A stretch of 64,000 bases of DNA from Streptomyces curacoi. GTDB taxonomy: Bacteria; Actinomycetota; Actinomycetes; Streptomycetales; Streptomycetaceae. The notes below the pieces were generated by a model. That model was not told the origin of the DNA. It saw nothing but the letters and a program-made list of their open reading frames with translations, and did no database searches. The position numbers and the translations under genes were made by a program. Location: assembly GCF_001513975.1 (NCBI RefSeq), contig NZ_KQ947986.1, forward strand, positions 1 through 64,000, given 5' to 3'. Below are positions 54,789 through 63,229 of this stretch, one piece after another; position 1 is the first letter of the stretch; each line of letters opens with the position of its first letter.

Positions 54789-56267
54789 ATGGTCATCGGC
54801 GTCGTGGCGGGGGCGGCGGCAGTCGCCGTCCTGGTTCTGATCGGTGTGTTCAAGATGATGTGGCGGGTCGCGGAGCCGAACGAGGCGCTCATCATCTCCG
54901 GTTCCAAGCACCGCACGGAGGGCCTGGAAGAGGGCATGGGTTTCCGTATCGTCACCGGGCGCGGCACGCTGGTGCTGCCCGGTGTGCAGGCGGTGCGCAG
55001 GCTGTCGCTCGACCTGAACGAGACGGAGCTGCAGGTGGACTGCGTGACCCACCAGGGCATTCCGCTGAAGGTGCGGGGCGTGGTCATCTTCAAGGTGGGC
55101 GACGACTTCGTGTCGATCGCCAACGCGGCCCGCCGGTTCCTGGACCAGCAGAAGCTGATGTCGGAGCGGGTGCACAACGTCTTCGCCGGTCATCTGCGGT
55201 CCATCGTCGGCGGGTTGACGGTCGAGGACATGATCCGCGACCGGGAGAAGCTCACCGGTCAGACGCGGGCGGCGTGCGGTACGGAGATGGAGAAGCTGGG
55301 GCTCATCGTCGACTCGCTGCAGATCCACGAGATCGAGGACCCGACCGGGTACATCCAGAACCTGGCCGCCCCGCACACGGCGGCCGTCCAGCGGGACGCG
55401 CGGATCGCGCAGGCGGAGGCGAACCGGCTGGCCACCGAGGCGGAGCAGCAGTCGTTCGCGCGGATGGCGGAGGCCACCCGGGACAGCGAGATCCTCCAGG
55501 CCGGCTACCAGGCCGAGCGCGACAAGGTGGCCGCCAAGGCACGGCAGGCCGGTCCGCTGGCCGAGGCCGCCGCCCGGCAGGAGGTCGTCGTCCAGGAGAC
55601 ACGGGTCGTGGAGCTGGAGGCGCACCGGCGCGAGCAGCAGCTCCAGGCGGATGTCCGTAAGCCCGCGGACGCGCAGGCCTACGAGAAGCGCACCCTGGCC
55701 GAGGCCGAGCGGGACGCGCGGATCTCGGCGGCGCAGGCCAAGGCGAAGGAGACGGAGCTGGCGGCCGCCGCCGAGGCCACCCGGGTCAAGACGGCCGCGG
55801 GCGCCGAGGCCGAGGCGACCAAGACGCGCGGCGCGGCGACGGCCGCGGCGACCCGGGCCACCGGCGAGGCGGAGGCCGCCGCCGCTCAGGCCAAGGGCCT
55901 CGCGCAGGCCGAGGCGACCAGGGCGAAGGGGCTCGCGGAGGCGGAGGCCATCAAGGCCCGCGCCGCCGCCCTCGCGGAGAACCAGGAGGCCGTGGTCGCC
56001 CAGCAACTCGCGGAGAACTGGCCGGAGATCGTCAGGGCCGGCGCCTCCGCCTTCGGCAGCGTCGACCACATGGTGCTGCTCAACGGCGCCGACGGGATGG
56101 CGGACATGTTCGCCAAGGCGCTCACCATGGGCGGTACGGGGCTGGGGCTGGCCCGGCAGCTGCTCGCGTCGATGAACCAGAACGGGCAGGCGCCGAACGG
56201 GGCTTCGCCGCTGGACGGGGTGGCGTCGCCTCGCGCGGCGCGGAAGGTGCCGGTGGACGAGAAGTGA
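54789..56267 (+). CDS. Flotillin-like SPFH protein
   Basis: A 492-residue membrane scaffold. An N-terminal hydrophobic segment (VIGVVAGAAAVAVLVLIGVF, 2-21), an SPFH/band-7 domain about 25-200 (EPNEALIISGS, VDCVTHQGIPLKVRGVVIFKVG), a long Ala/Glu/Lys-rich coiled coil about 205-410 with many EAE/AEA repeats, and a C-terminal Gly/Met-rich tail (GTGLGLARQLLASMNQNGQ). Flotillins organise membrane microdomains on the cytosolic face. Length equals that of bacterial FloT. Preceded by its NfeD-like partner. Confidence 0.92.
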   Translation: MVIGVVAGAAAVAVLVLIGVFKMMWRVAEPNEALIISGSKHRTEGLEEGMGFRIVTGRGTLVLPGVQAVRRLSLDLNETELQVDCVTHQGIPLKVRGVVIFKVGDDFVSIANAARRFLDQQKLMSERVHNVFAGHLRSIVGGLTVEDMIRDREKLTGQTRAACGTEMEKLGLIVDSLQIHEIEDPTGYIQNLAAPHTAAVQRDARIAQAEANRLATEAEQQSFARMAEATRDSEILQAGYQAERDKVAAKARQAGPLAEAAARQEVVVQETRVVELEAHRREQQLQADVRKPADAQAYEKRTLAEAERDARISAAQAKAKETELAAAAEATRVKTAAGAEAEATKTRGAATAAATRATGEAEAAAAQAKGLAQAEATRAKGLAEAEAIKARAAALAENQEAVVAQQLAENWPEIVRAGASAFGSVDHMVLLNGADGMADMFAKALTMGGTGLGLARQLLASMNQNGQAPNGASPLDGVASPRAARKVPVDEK

Positions 56268-56310
56268 CCCGGCGCAGGTGTTCACGGGTGGCAGCCTCTA
56301 GGGTGCCCCC

Positions 56311-56757
56311 GTGAGCACCTCCACCGAAGAGAACGTGCCGGGCCGTCACGGCTCGACAGCCACCACCGAGGCCGATCCCCGCGAGGTCGGCCGGGTACGC
56401 ACCGAGTACTCCCCCGCCCACGACGGCGACCCGGATCCCGGGGAGATCGTCTGGACCTGGGTCCCGTTCGAGGAGAACGACGGGCGGGGCAAGGACCGTC
56501 CGGTGCTGGTGGTGGCCCGGGAGGCGGCGGGGACCTTCCTCGCCGTGCAGTTGTCGAGCAAGCGCCGTGACGGGGACCGTGAGTGGGTCGCCATCGGGAG
56601 CGGGCCGTGGGACCGGTCGGGGCGCGACTCCTGGGTGGATGTGGACCGGATCCTGCGCCTCCACGAGGAGGGCATGCGCCGGGAGGCCTGTGCGCTGGAC
56701 CGGGGGCGGTTCAACCTGGTCAGGCACCGGCTGCACGAGCGCTACGGCTGGCGCTGA
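56311..56757 (+). CDS. PemK/MazF-like toxin-family protein
   Basis: A 148-residue protein. After a 40-residue acidic tail, the PemK fold reads GEIVWTWVPFEENDGRGKDRPVLVV, with the usual GxIVWxxxPxE...KxRPxLV pattern, then FLAVQLSSK and SWVDVDRILRLHEEGMRREACALD. Members are mRNA interferases in type II toxin-antitoxin systems. No antitoxin gene is adjacent on the same strand (the flotillin gene precedes it), so it may be a solitary or domesticated member. GTG start. Its 3' end overlaps the convergent PARG gene by 16 bases. Confidence 0.82.
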   Translation: MSTSTEENVPGRHGSTATTEADPREVGRVRTEYSPAHDGDPDPGEIVWTWVPFEENDGRGKDRPVLVVAREAAGTFLAVQLSSKRRDGDREWVAIGSGPWDRSGRDSWVDVDRILRLHEEGMRREACALDRGRFNLVRHRLHERYGWR

Positions 56758-57566
56758 CGCTCCGGGAACGCCCGTAGGAACGCCTCGCGCACCGCGCTCC
56801 CCGGCGTGCGGTCCAGGACGCCGAACACCACCTGCTCGAAGGCCGAGGCGAACCGCCCGCCCGGCCCGAGCAGCCCCCGGAACGCCCCCGCCACCTGCGC
56901 CGGGTCGTTCTGGAACACCCCGCAGCCCCACGCGCCCAGCACCAGCCGCCGGTATCCGTGCGCCGCGGCCGTCTCCAGCACGCGCTCGGCCCGGGTGGCG
57001 AGCGCGCGCGGCAGCTCGGCCGTGCGCTGCGGGGCCGTACGCCGGACCACTCCCGCGTTCGGCGCGGCGGCGGTCAGGAAGCCGGCGGTGTACGGCTCGT
57101 CCAGGAGGCGACCGCGGTCGTCACGGAAGACGGGCACGCCGGGCGAGTGGATGACACGGTCGGTGTAGAACGGGTCTCGGTGGGCGCGGTGGTGGTCGTA
57201 GAACGCGCGGGCCCCGAGCAGGCAGGTGTACAGCGCCGAGGCGCGGCACAGGGCTTCCTCCTGGGCCTGGGCGCCGTTCAGATAGCCGCCGCCGGGATTG
57301 CGCGCCGAGGCGAAGTTCAGGACGGCCACCGGGCCGGGGAGGCGGCGGGCGGCCTCCAGGCTGCTCTCCCCCGTGACCTCGAAGAACGTCTCCGCCGCGG
57401 AGATCCGCGGTACCGGCACCGGGTCCGGGCCGTGCATCCGCGTGCCGGCCCGTGCCGCCTCGGTCGCCGCCCGGACGGACACCTCGCGGCCGTCCGGCGC
57501 GCGGTACGCGCCCGCCGCCACGATCTGTTCCGTCTGCTGTGCGATGCCGCGCAGGCGTGCGCTCAT
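56742..57566 (-). CDS. Microbial-type poly(ADP-ribose) glycohydrolase (TIGR02452 family)
   Basis: A 274-residue macrodomain-fold hydrolase. The PARG signature is NFASARNPGGGYLNGAQAQEE: GGG followed by QEE with the catalytic Glu pair. It continues with the family's ALCRASALYTCL, VIHSPGVPVFRDDRG and VLGAWGCGVFQNDP. Removes ADP-ribose polymers or ADP-ribose from targets in the cytosol. Start: ATG 57564-57566; the upstream frame is not supported. Convergent with the PemK-like gene. No ADP-ribosyltransferase is seen nearby, so its substrate is unclear. Confidence 0.9.
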   Translation of the reverse strand: MSARLRGIAQQTEQIVAAGAYRAPDGREVSVRAATEAARAGTRMHGPDPVPVPRISAAETFFEVTGESSLEAARRLPGPVAVLNFASARNPGGGYLNGAQAQEEALCRASALYTCLLGARAFYDHHRAHRDPFYTDRVIHSPGVPVFRDDRGRLLDEPYTAGFLTAAAPNAGVVRRTAPQRTAELPRALATRAERVLETAAAHGYRRLVLGAWGCGVFQNDPAQVAGAFRGLLGPGGRFASAFEQVVFGVLDRTPGSAVREAFLRAFPERQRQP

Positions 57567-57638
57567 GGCGCCACCCCCGTGCGCGCCATGACCGTGCGCC
57601 TGCGTCGGCCGCGCGCGATCTCCCCCGTCGTGCTCACA

Positions 57639-57660
57639 CCGGCATCGTGAGCGATGCTGG
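57639..57660. other. Hairpin in the egtA upstream region
   Basis: CCGGCATCG-TGAG-CGATGCTGG: a 9-bp stem with one G-T pair and a 4-base loop, 219 bases before egtA. The surrounding 312 bases (57567-57878) contain no gene; the egt promoter must be here but I cannot place it. Confidence 0.4.
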
Positions 57661-57878
57661 TCCTGCGGTGCAACAGATTTTCCCGTGCCGTACAGACGGC
57701 CGGGAACGACCGGGAAAGGCCCTGCGGACGCCTGGACAGCGGAGATTACGGACCTCGGAACGTATCGGGACGCACCCTTGTGCGAAACGACGCGAGGGTT
57801 TTGGGTGGGACGAGTGCGCCGGCCCGCCCACAAGATCCGGGCCGGTGACATCGTGGACTCTCAGGAGGATTTCGCGAC

Positions 57879-59186
57879 ATGTCCGATTCGGTAAGTGGCT
57901 GTACGGAGCAGCCGCGCTCCGCGGTCACCGAAGCCGAGGTGGAGGCCCTGGTCCGGGGCATCTGCTTCAAGACAGGCCCGCCCCGCACGCTCGGGGTCGA
58001 AGTGGAATGGCTCGTCCATGAGCTGCGCCGCCCGCAGCTCCCCGTGACACCCGAACGACTCGAAGCGGCCTACGCCGCACTGCGGACCGTGCCCCTGAGG
58101 TCGGCGCTCACCGTCGAGCCCGGCGGCCAGCTGGAGCTGAGCTCGCCGCCCGCCGCCTCGCTGATGGAGTGCATCGGCACCGTCTCCGCCGACCTCGACG
58201 CCGCCCGCGCGGTACTGCGCCGGCACGGTCTCGGCCTCGTCGGCATCGGCAACGATCCCTGGCACTCGCCCCGCCGGTTCCTGCGTCAGCCGCGCTACGA
58301 CGCCATGGAGACGTATCTGGACCGCGCGGGTCCGGCCGGTCGCGCCATGATGTGCACCTCGGCCTCCGTGCAGGTGTGCCTGGACGCCGGTCACGAGGAG
58401 CCCGGCCCGCTCGGGCACGGACGGCGCTGGTGGCTGGCCCACCAGCTGGGCGCGGTCCTGGTCGCCGCCTTCGCCAACTCCCCGCTCGCCGGGCACGAGC
58501 CCACCGGCTGGCTGTCCACCCGGCAGCTGCTGTGGATGGAGATCGGCGCGGACCGCGCGGGCGCGCCCCCGCTGGACGGCGATCCGCGGGCCGCCTGGGC
58601 CCGGCACGTCCTGGACGCACCCGTGATGTGCGTACGGCGGGACGGTGGACCGTGGGACGTCCCGGACGGGCTGACGTTCCGGGAGTGGACCAGGTCGCGG
58701 GCGCCCAGGCCGCCGACGCACGAGGACCTCGACTACCACCTCACGACGCTGTTCCCGCCGGTCAGGCCGCGCGGCCATCTGGAGCTGCGGATGATCGACG
58801 CCCAGCCCGGCGAGGACGGCTGGATCGTGCCGCTGGCCGTGACCGCGGCCCTCTTCGACGATCCCGAGGCCACCGAGACCGCCTACCGGGCCGTGAAGCC
58901 GCTGGCCGAACGCGCCCTGGCGCTGCCCGCGCCGCACAACCCGCTGTGGATCGACGCGGCCAGATCCGGGCTGGCCGACCCCGAACTGCAGGAAGTCGCC
59001 CTGGAGTGCTTCGCGGCGGCCCTGGAGGCGCTCCCCCGGCTGGGAGCGACAGCGAAGGTCACGGACGCCGTGGCGGCGTACCGGGACCGCTATGTCGGCG
59101 CGGGCCGCTGCCCCGCCGACGACCTGCTGGACGAGCTCCGCGGCACGGACCGCACCCTGATGCACGGGAAGGACATCCGCTCATGA
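57879..59186 (+). CDS. egtA: Ergothioneine biosynthesis glutamate-cysteine ligase
   Basis: A 435-residue GCS2-family ATP-dependent ligase that makes gamma-glutamylcysteine for ergothioneine. Motifs: TLGVEVEWLVHE (Glu metal ligands), LTVEPGGQLELSSPP (E-P-x-x-Q-x-E), and GHLELRMIDAQPGEDGW. The ATG has AGGAGG upstream. First gene of the egtABCD operon, overlapping egtB by 4 bases (ATGA). Complete. Confidence 0.95.
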   Translation: MSDSVSGCTEQPRSAVTEAEVEALVRGICFKTGPPRTLGVEVEWLVHELRRPQLPVTPERLEAAYAALRTVPLRSALTVEPGGQLELSSPPAASLMECIGTVSADLDAARAVLRRHGLGLVGIGNDPWHSPRRFLRQPRYDAMETYLDRAGPAGRAMMCTSASVQVCLDAGHEEPGPLGHGRRWWLAHQLGAVLVAAFANSPLAGHEPTGWLSTRQLLWMEIGADRAGAPPLDGDPRAAWARHVLDAPVMCVRRDGGPWDVPDGLTFREWTRSRAPRPPTHEDLDYHLTTLFPPVRPRGHLELRMIDAQPGEDGWIVPLAVTAALFDDPEATETAYRAVKPLAERALALPAPHNPLWIDAARSGLADPELQEVALECFAAALEALPRLGATAKVTDAVAAYRDRYVGAGRCPADDLLDELRGTDRTLMHGKDIRS

Positions 59187-60502
59187 CCGACCCCGCCCTC
59201 GACGCCGAGACGCTCCGCGAGCGGGCCCTGACCACCCTGATCACCGCCCGTGCCCGTACCACCCTGCTCACCTCCTGCGTCGACGACCCCGACCTCACCG
59301 CCCAGCACTCGCCGCTGATGTCCCCGCTGGTGTGGGACCTCGCCCACATCGGCAACCAGGAGGAGCAGTGGCTGCTGCGGGCGGTCGCCGGGCGGGAGGC
59401 GATGCGGCCCGAGATCGACGGCCTCTACGACGCCTTCGAGCATCCGCGCGCCGAACGTCCCAAGCTGCCGCTGCTCCCGCCGGCCGAGGCCCGCCACTAC
59501 GCGGCCGAGGTGCGCGGACGCGTCCTGGACGTGCTGGAGCGCACCGCGTTCCACGGGACGCGGCTCACCGAGGCGGGTTTCGCCTTCGGGATGATCGCGC
59601 AGCACGAGCAGCAGCACGACGAGACGATGCTGATCACCCATCAGCTGCGCACGGGCCCGCAGGCCCTGACCGCCCCCGACCCGGACCCGGCACCCCTGTT
59701 CACGGGACCGTCCGAAGTCCTGGTGCCCGGCGGTCCGTTCACCATGGGCACCTCCACCGAGCCCTGGGCGCTGGACAACGAACGCCCGGCGCACCGGCGC
59801 GAGGTGGCGCCGTTCCACATCGACACCACGCCGGTGACGAACGCCGCGTACCAGGCGTTCATCGAGGACGGCGGCTACGACACCGAACGCTGGTGGGCGC
59901 CCGAGGGCTGGGCGCACATCCGGCAGCACTCCATCCACGCCCCGCTGTTCTGGCGCCGGGACGGCAAGCAGTGGCTCAGGCGCCGCTTCGGCGTCACCGA
60001 GGTGGTACCGCCCGACGAACCCGTGCTGCACGTGTGCTGGTACGAGGCCGACGCCTACGCCCGCTGGGCCGGCCGCCGGCTGCCCACCGAGGCCGAGTGG
60101 GAGAAGGCCGCCCGCCACGACCCCGCCGGGGACCGCTCGACGCGCTACCCGTGGGGCGACGCCGACCCGGCGCCCGAGCACGCCAACCTGGGTCAGCGGC
60201 ATCTGCGCCCGGCGCCGGCCGGCAGTTACCCGGAGGGCGAGTCGCCGCTCGGGGTGCGGCAGTTGATCGGTGACGTGTGGGAGTGGACGGCGAGCGACTT
60301 CCTGCCGTACCCGGGGTTCCAGGCGTTTCCGTACAAGGAGTACTCGGAGGTGTTCTTCGGGTCCGAGTACAAGGTGCTGCGCGGCGGTTCGTTCGCCGTG
60401 GACCCGGTGGCCTGCCGGGGCACCTTCCGCAACTGGGACTATCCGATCCGGCGGCAGATCTTCTCCGGGTTCCGTACGGCCCGCTCCGCGGGAGACGTCT
60501 GA
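59183..60502 (+). CDS. egtB: Ergothioneine sulfoxide synthase (non-haem iron)
   Basis: A 439-residue enzyme. The N-terminal DinB-like domain (about 1-160) carries the iron His triad: H in DLAHIGNQEEQW and HxxxH in HEQQHDETML. The C-terminal FGE-sulfatase domain (from about 180) has PGGPFTMGTS, RRLPTEAEWEKAARHD, GDVWEWTASDF and RGGSFA. It couples gamma-glutamylcysteine with hercynine using O2. Stop and the next start share one base (TGATG). Confidence 0.95.
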   Translation: MTDPALDAETLRERALTTLITARARTTLLTSCVDDPDLTAQHSPLMSPLVWDLAHIGNQEEQWLLRAVAGREAMRPEIDGLYDAFEHPRAERPKLPLLPPAEARHYAAEVRGRVLDVLERTAFHGTRLTEAGFAFGMIAQHEQQHDETMLITHQLRTGPQALTAPDPDPAPLFTGPSEVLVPGGPFTMGTSTEPWALDNERPAHRREVAPFHIDTTPVTNAAYQAFIEDGGYDTERWWAPEGWAHIRQHSIHAPLFWRRDGKQWLRRRFGVTEVVPPDEPVLHVCWYEADAYARWAGRRLPTEAEWEKAARHDPAGDRSTRYPWGDADPAPEHANLGQRHLRPAPAGSYPEGESPLGVRQLIGDVWEWTASDFLPYPGFQAFPYKEYSEVFFGSEYKVLRGGSFAVDPVACRGTFRNWDYPIRRQIFSGFRTARSAGDV

Positions 60503-61293
60503 TGTGCCGCCACCTCGCCTACCTGGGTCCCGAGGAGCCGCTCGGCAGACTGCTCGTGGAGCCCCCGCACGGCCTGTACCGCCAGTCGTGGGCGCCCCGG
60601 CGGCAGCGGTACGGGACCGTCAACGCCGATGGTTTCGGGGTCGGCTGGTACGCCGAGGGGGATCCGGTGCCGGCGCGGTACCGCCGGGCCGGGCCCGTCT
60701 GGGCGGATCTGTCCTTCGCCGATCTGGCCCGGGTCGTCCGGAGCACCGCGGTGCTCGCCGCCGTGCGGGACGCGACGGTGGCGGGCGCCGACGGGGAGGC
60801 CGCGGCGGCGCCGTTCGCCGCGGGCCGCTGGCTGTTCAGCCACAACGGCGCCGTGGCGGGCTGGCCGCATTCTCTGGCCCCGCTCGTGCCGAGCCTGCCC
60901 GCCGTGGACCTGCTGTCGCTGGAGGCCCGCAACGACTCGGCGCTCGTCTGGGCGCTGGTCCTGGCCCGGCTGCGCGGCGGTGACGACGAGGGGCAGGCGC
61001 TGGCCGACACGGTCGTGGAGGTCGCCGAGGCGGCCCCCGCGTCCCGGCTGAACCTGCTGCTCACCAACGGCGAGACCATCACCGCGACCGCCTGGGGCGA
61101 CACCCTCTGGTATCTGGCCCGGCCCGGCGGCGGCACCGTCGTGGCCTCCGAGCCCTACGACGACGATCCGCACTGGCGGGAGGTCCCCGACCGGACCCTC
61201 CTCGTGGCGAGCCGCACCGATGTGCTGCTCACCCCGCTCAAGGACCCGAGCGACACCCTGGCCCCCGCACCTTCCAAGGAGCCCAGCACGTGA
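60502..61293 (+). CDS. egtC: Gamma-glutamyl hercynylcysteine sulfoxide hydrolase
   Basis: A 263-residue class II glutamine amidotransferase-fold enzyme. Cys2 directly after Met (MCRHLAYLG) is the nucleophile; NADGFGVGWYAEG and WLFSHNGAVAGWP (N-G oxyanion pair) are typical. It removes glutamate from the EgtB product. Overlaps egtD by 4 bases (GTGA). Confidence 0.95.
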   Translation: MCRHLAYLGPEEPLGRLLVEPPHGLYRQSWAPRRQRYGTVNADGFGVGWYAEGDPVPARYRRAGPVWADLSFADLARVVRSTAVLAAVRDATVAGADGEAAAAPFAAGRWLFSHNGAVAGWPHSLAPLVPSLPAVDLLSLEARNDSALVWALVLARLRGGDDEGQALADTVVEVAEAAPASRLNLLLTNGETITATAWGDTLWYLARPGGGTVVASEPYDDDPHWREVPDRTLLVASRTDVLLTPLKDPSDTLAPAPSKEPST

Positions 61294-62252
61294 GCCCGTT
61301 CGTTCTCACCCGCACGCTGCCCGAGGACGCCACCGACGCCGCACTGCGCGCCGACGTCCTGAAGGGCCTGACGAGCACGCCCAAGACGCTGCCGCCGAAG
61401 TGGTTCTACGACGCGCGGGGCAGCGAACTGTTCGAGCAGATCACCGAGTTGCCCGAGTACTACCCCACGCGCGCCGAGCGCGAGATCCTCATGGACCGGG
61501 CCGGCGAGATCGCCGCGGCGACCGGCGCCCGCACGCTCGTCGAGCTGGGCTCCGGCTCCTCGCGGAAGACGCGGTACGTCATCGAGGCGCTCACCGGGTT
61601 GCACACGTACGTCCCCGTCGACGTCAGCGAGAGCGCGCTCGGCCAGGCCGGGCACGCCCTCATCGCGGAGCGGCCCGGACTGGACGTGCACGCGCTGATC
61701 GCCGACTTCACCGGGGGGCTCTCCCTGCCGGACACGCCGGGGCCGCGGCTGGTGGCGTTCCTCGGCGGCACGATCGGCAACCTGCTGCCGGCCGAGCGCG
61801 CCGCCTTCCTCGCCTCGGTCCGGGCCCTGCTCGCCCCCGGTGACGCGCTGCTGCTCGGTACGGACCTGGTCAAGGACGAGAAGGTGCTGGTCGAGGCCTA
61901 CGACGACGCGGCCGGGGTGACGGCCGCGTTCAACAAGAACGTCCTGGAGGTGATCAACCGTGAGCTGGGCGCCGACTTCGATCCCGCTGCCTTCGAGCAC
62001 GTGGCGCTGTGGGACACGCGGAGCGAGTGGATCGAGATGCGGCTGCGCTCCCGCACGGCGCAGACGGTGAAGGTGCCCGCGCTCGACCTCGCCGTGGACT
62101 TCGCGGCGGGCGAGGAGATGCGCACCGAGGTGTCGGCGAAGTTCCGCAAGGAGGGTATGCGCGCCGAACTGTCGGCGGCGGGGCTGGAGCTGGCGCACTG
62201 GTGGACGGACGGTCAGGGCCGTTTCGCGCTGTCACTGAGCGTGGCGCGGTGA
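61290..62252 (+). CDS. egtD: L-histidine N-alpha-methyltransferase
   Basis: A 320-residue SAM-dependent methyltransferase forming hercynine from histidine by trimethylation. Motifs: YDARGSELFEQITELPEYYPTR (histidine pocket), LVELGSGSSRKTRYVIEAL (SAM motif I), VAFLGGTIGNLLPAER, and the C-terminal EIRTEVSAKFR-like EEMRTEVSAKF. GTG start overlapping egtC. The PLP lyase EgtE is not in the window; the dodecin gene follows instead. Confidence 0.95.
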   Translation: MSPFVLTRTLPEDATDAALRADVLKGLTSTPKTLPPKWFYDARGSELFEQITELPEYYPTRAEREILMDRAGEIAAATGARTLVELGSGSSRKTRYVIEALTGLHTYVPVDVSESALGQAGHALIAERPGLDVHALIADFTGGLSLPDTPGPRLVAFLGGTIGNLLPAERAAFLASVRALLAPGDALLLGTDLVKDEKVLVEAYDDAAGVTAAFNKNVLEVINRELGADFDPAAFEHVALWDTRSEWIEMRLRSRTAQTVKVPALDLAVDFAAGEEMRTEVSAKFRKEGMRAELSAAGLELAHWWTDGQGRFALSLSVAR

Positions 62253-62318
62253 CGGACGGCTCGCGCGATGTCCCGCCGTGGGGCACGGTGGAGTGACGCG
62301 TGTGAGAGGAGCACCCAC

Positions 62319-62534
62319 ATGTCGAACCACACCTACCGGGTCACGGACATCGTCGGCACCTCGCCCGAGGGCGTGGACCAAGCCATCCGCAACGGCATCG
62401 CGCGCGCCTCGCAGACCCTGCGCAATCTGGACTGGTTCGAGGTGACCGAGGTCCGGGGACAGCTCGACAACGGTCAGATCGCGCACTGGCAGGTGACCAT
62501 GAAGGTCGGCTTCCGCCTGGAGGACGCCGAGTAG
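62319..62534 (+). CDS. Dodecin
   Basis: A 71-residue flavin-storing dodecamer subunit. YRVTDIVGTSPEGVDQAIRN and ARASQTLRNLDWFEVTEVRG, with the flavin-stacking Trp in LDWFEV, then AHWQVTMKVGFRLE. Length and motif order match the family exactly. ATG with AGAGGAG upstream; 66 bases after egtD and possibly read through from it. Confidence 0.93.
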   Translation: MSNHTYRVTDIVGTSPEGVDQAIRNGIARASQTLRNLDWFEVTEVRGQLDNGQIAHWQVTMKVGFRLEDAE

Positions 62535-62545
62535 CACGCCAGACC

Positions 62546-63046
62546 TCAGGTCCGCCCCTCCCGCTCCTGCGCCACCTTCAGCGCGGCGGACGGGGCGGTC
62601 CAGCGCGCCCGTACGACGGTGAACCCGGCCCGCTCGGCGTCCTCGCAGACCAGTTCGTCGTCGTCCACCAGGACCCGGATCTCGCGGGTGGCGGCGAGGC
62701 GGCGCAGGATCTCCAGCTTGGTGCGCCGGGCGGGCCTGCGGTCGTCGTTGCGCCGCATGTACACGCGTCCCTCGGGCAGCCCGTGCGCCGCGAGCCAGGC
62801 GAGGGTGTCGCGCCGGCAGCGCTCGGGCCGCCCGGTCAGATAGCGCACCTCGCACTCCTTCGCGCTCTCCAGCACCAGCGCGATGCCCTCCGCGAGCGGC
62901 GGATCCTGCGGGGCGGCCGCGAAGAAGCCGTCCCAGTCGCGGGGTTTGCGCTCCAGGAAGTGCTGCCGGTGTGCCGTGTCGGCGAGGGTGTTGTCCAGAT
63001 CGAACACGGCGAGCGGGCGTTTGCTGCTGTCGGTCACACGGCTCAC
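62546..63046 (-). CDS. HAD-family phosphatase (polynucleotide-kinase-phosphatase-like)
   Basis: A 166-residue HAD enzyme. Motif I FDLDNTLADT with the nucleophile Asp, motif II YLTGRPERCRRDT, a basic motif III (RRTKLEIL) and acidic VLVDDDELVCEDAERAG as motif IV. The YLTGRPE pattern is typical of the T4 PNK 3'-phosphatase-like branch. GTG 63046 is used; GTG 63037 is an alternative. The promoter region contains the MITE-like repeat. Convergent to dodecin. Confidence 0.85.
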   Translation of the reverse strand: MSRVTDSSKRPLAVFDLDNTLADTAHRQHFLERKPRDWDGFFAAAPQDPPLAEGIALVLESAKECEVRYLTGRPERCRRDTLAWLAAHGLPEGRVYMRRNDDRRPARRTKLEILRRLAATREIRVLVDDDELVCEDAERAGFTVVRARWTAPSAALKVAQEREGRT

Positions 63047-63051
63047 CCTAA

Positions 63052-63143
63052 GGGCCTGTCCGGCGGATCATGCCGGCGTCGCGGGTTCTGCTCGGCCGGT
63101 CAGCGCTGTTCCTTGCCGCCGGCCCGATCCGCCGGACAGGCCC
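63052..63143. mobile_element. MITE-like 92-bp element with terminal inverted repeats
   Basis: GGGCCTGTCCGGCGGATC (63052-63069) is repeated in perfect inverted orientation at 63126-63143. After a 2-base mismatch GCCGGC pairs as well (63072-63077 with 63118-63123). The arms enclose 40 bases without coding capacity. The GGGCCTGTCCGGCGGATC end resembles ends of IS5-type elements that I recall in Streptomyces. No clear target duplication was seen. It lies 5 bases upstream of the HAD start and may have altered its promoter. Confidence 0.7.
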
Positions 63144-63229
63144 CGGACGGGTCCCGCAACCCGGCAACCTCCGCGCCCCCGGCGGCCACTGCTGTGCGAC
63201 ACGGCACGCAGGCGGAGGCGGGAGGCCCC

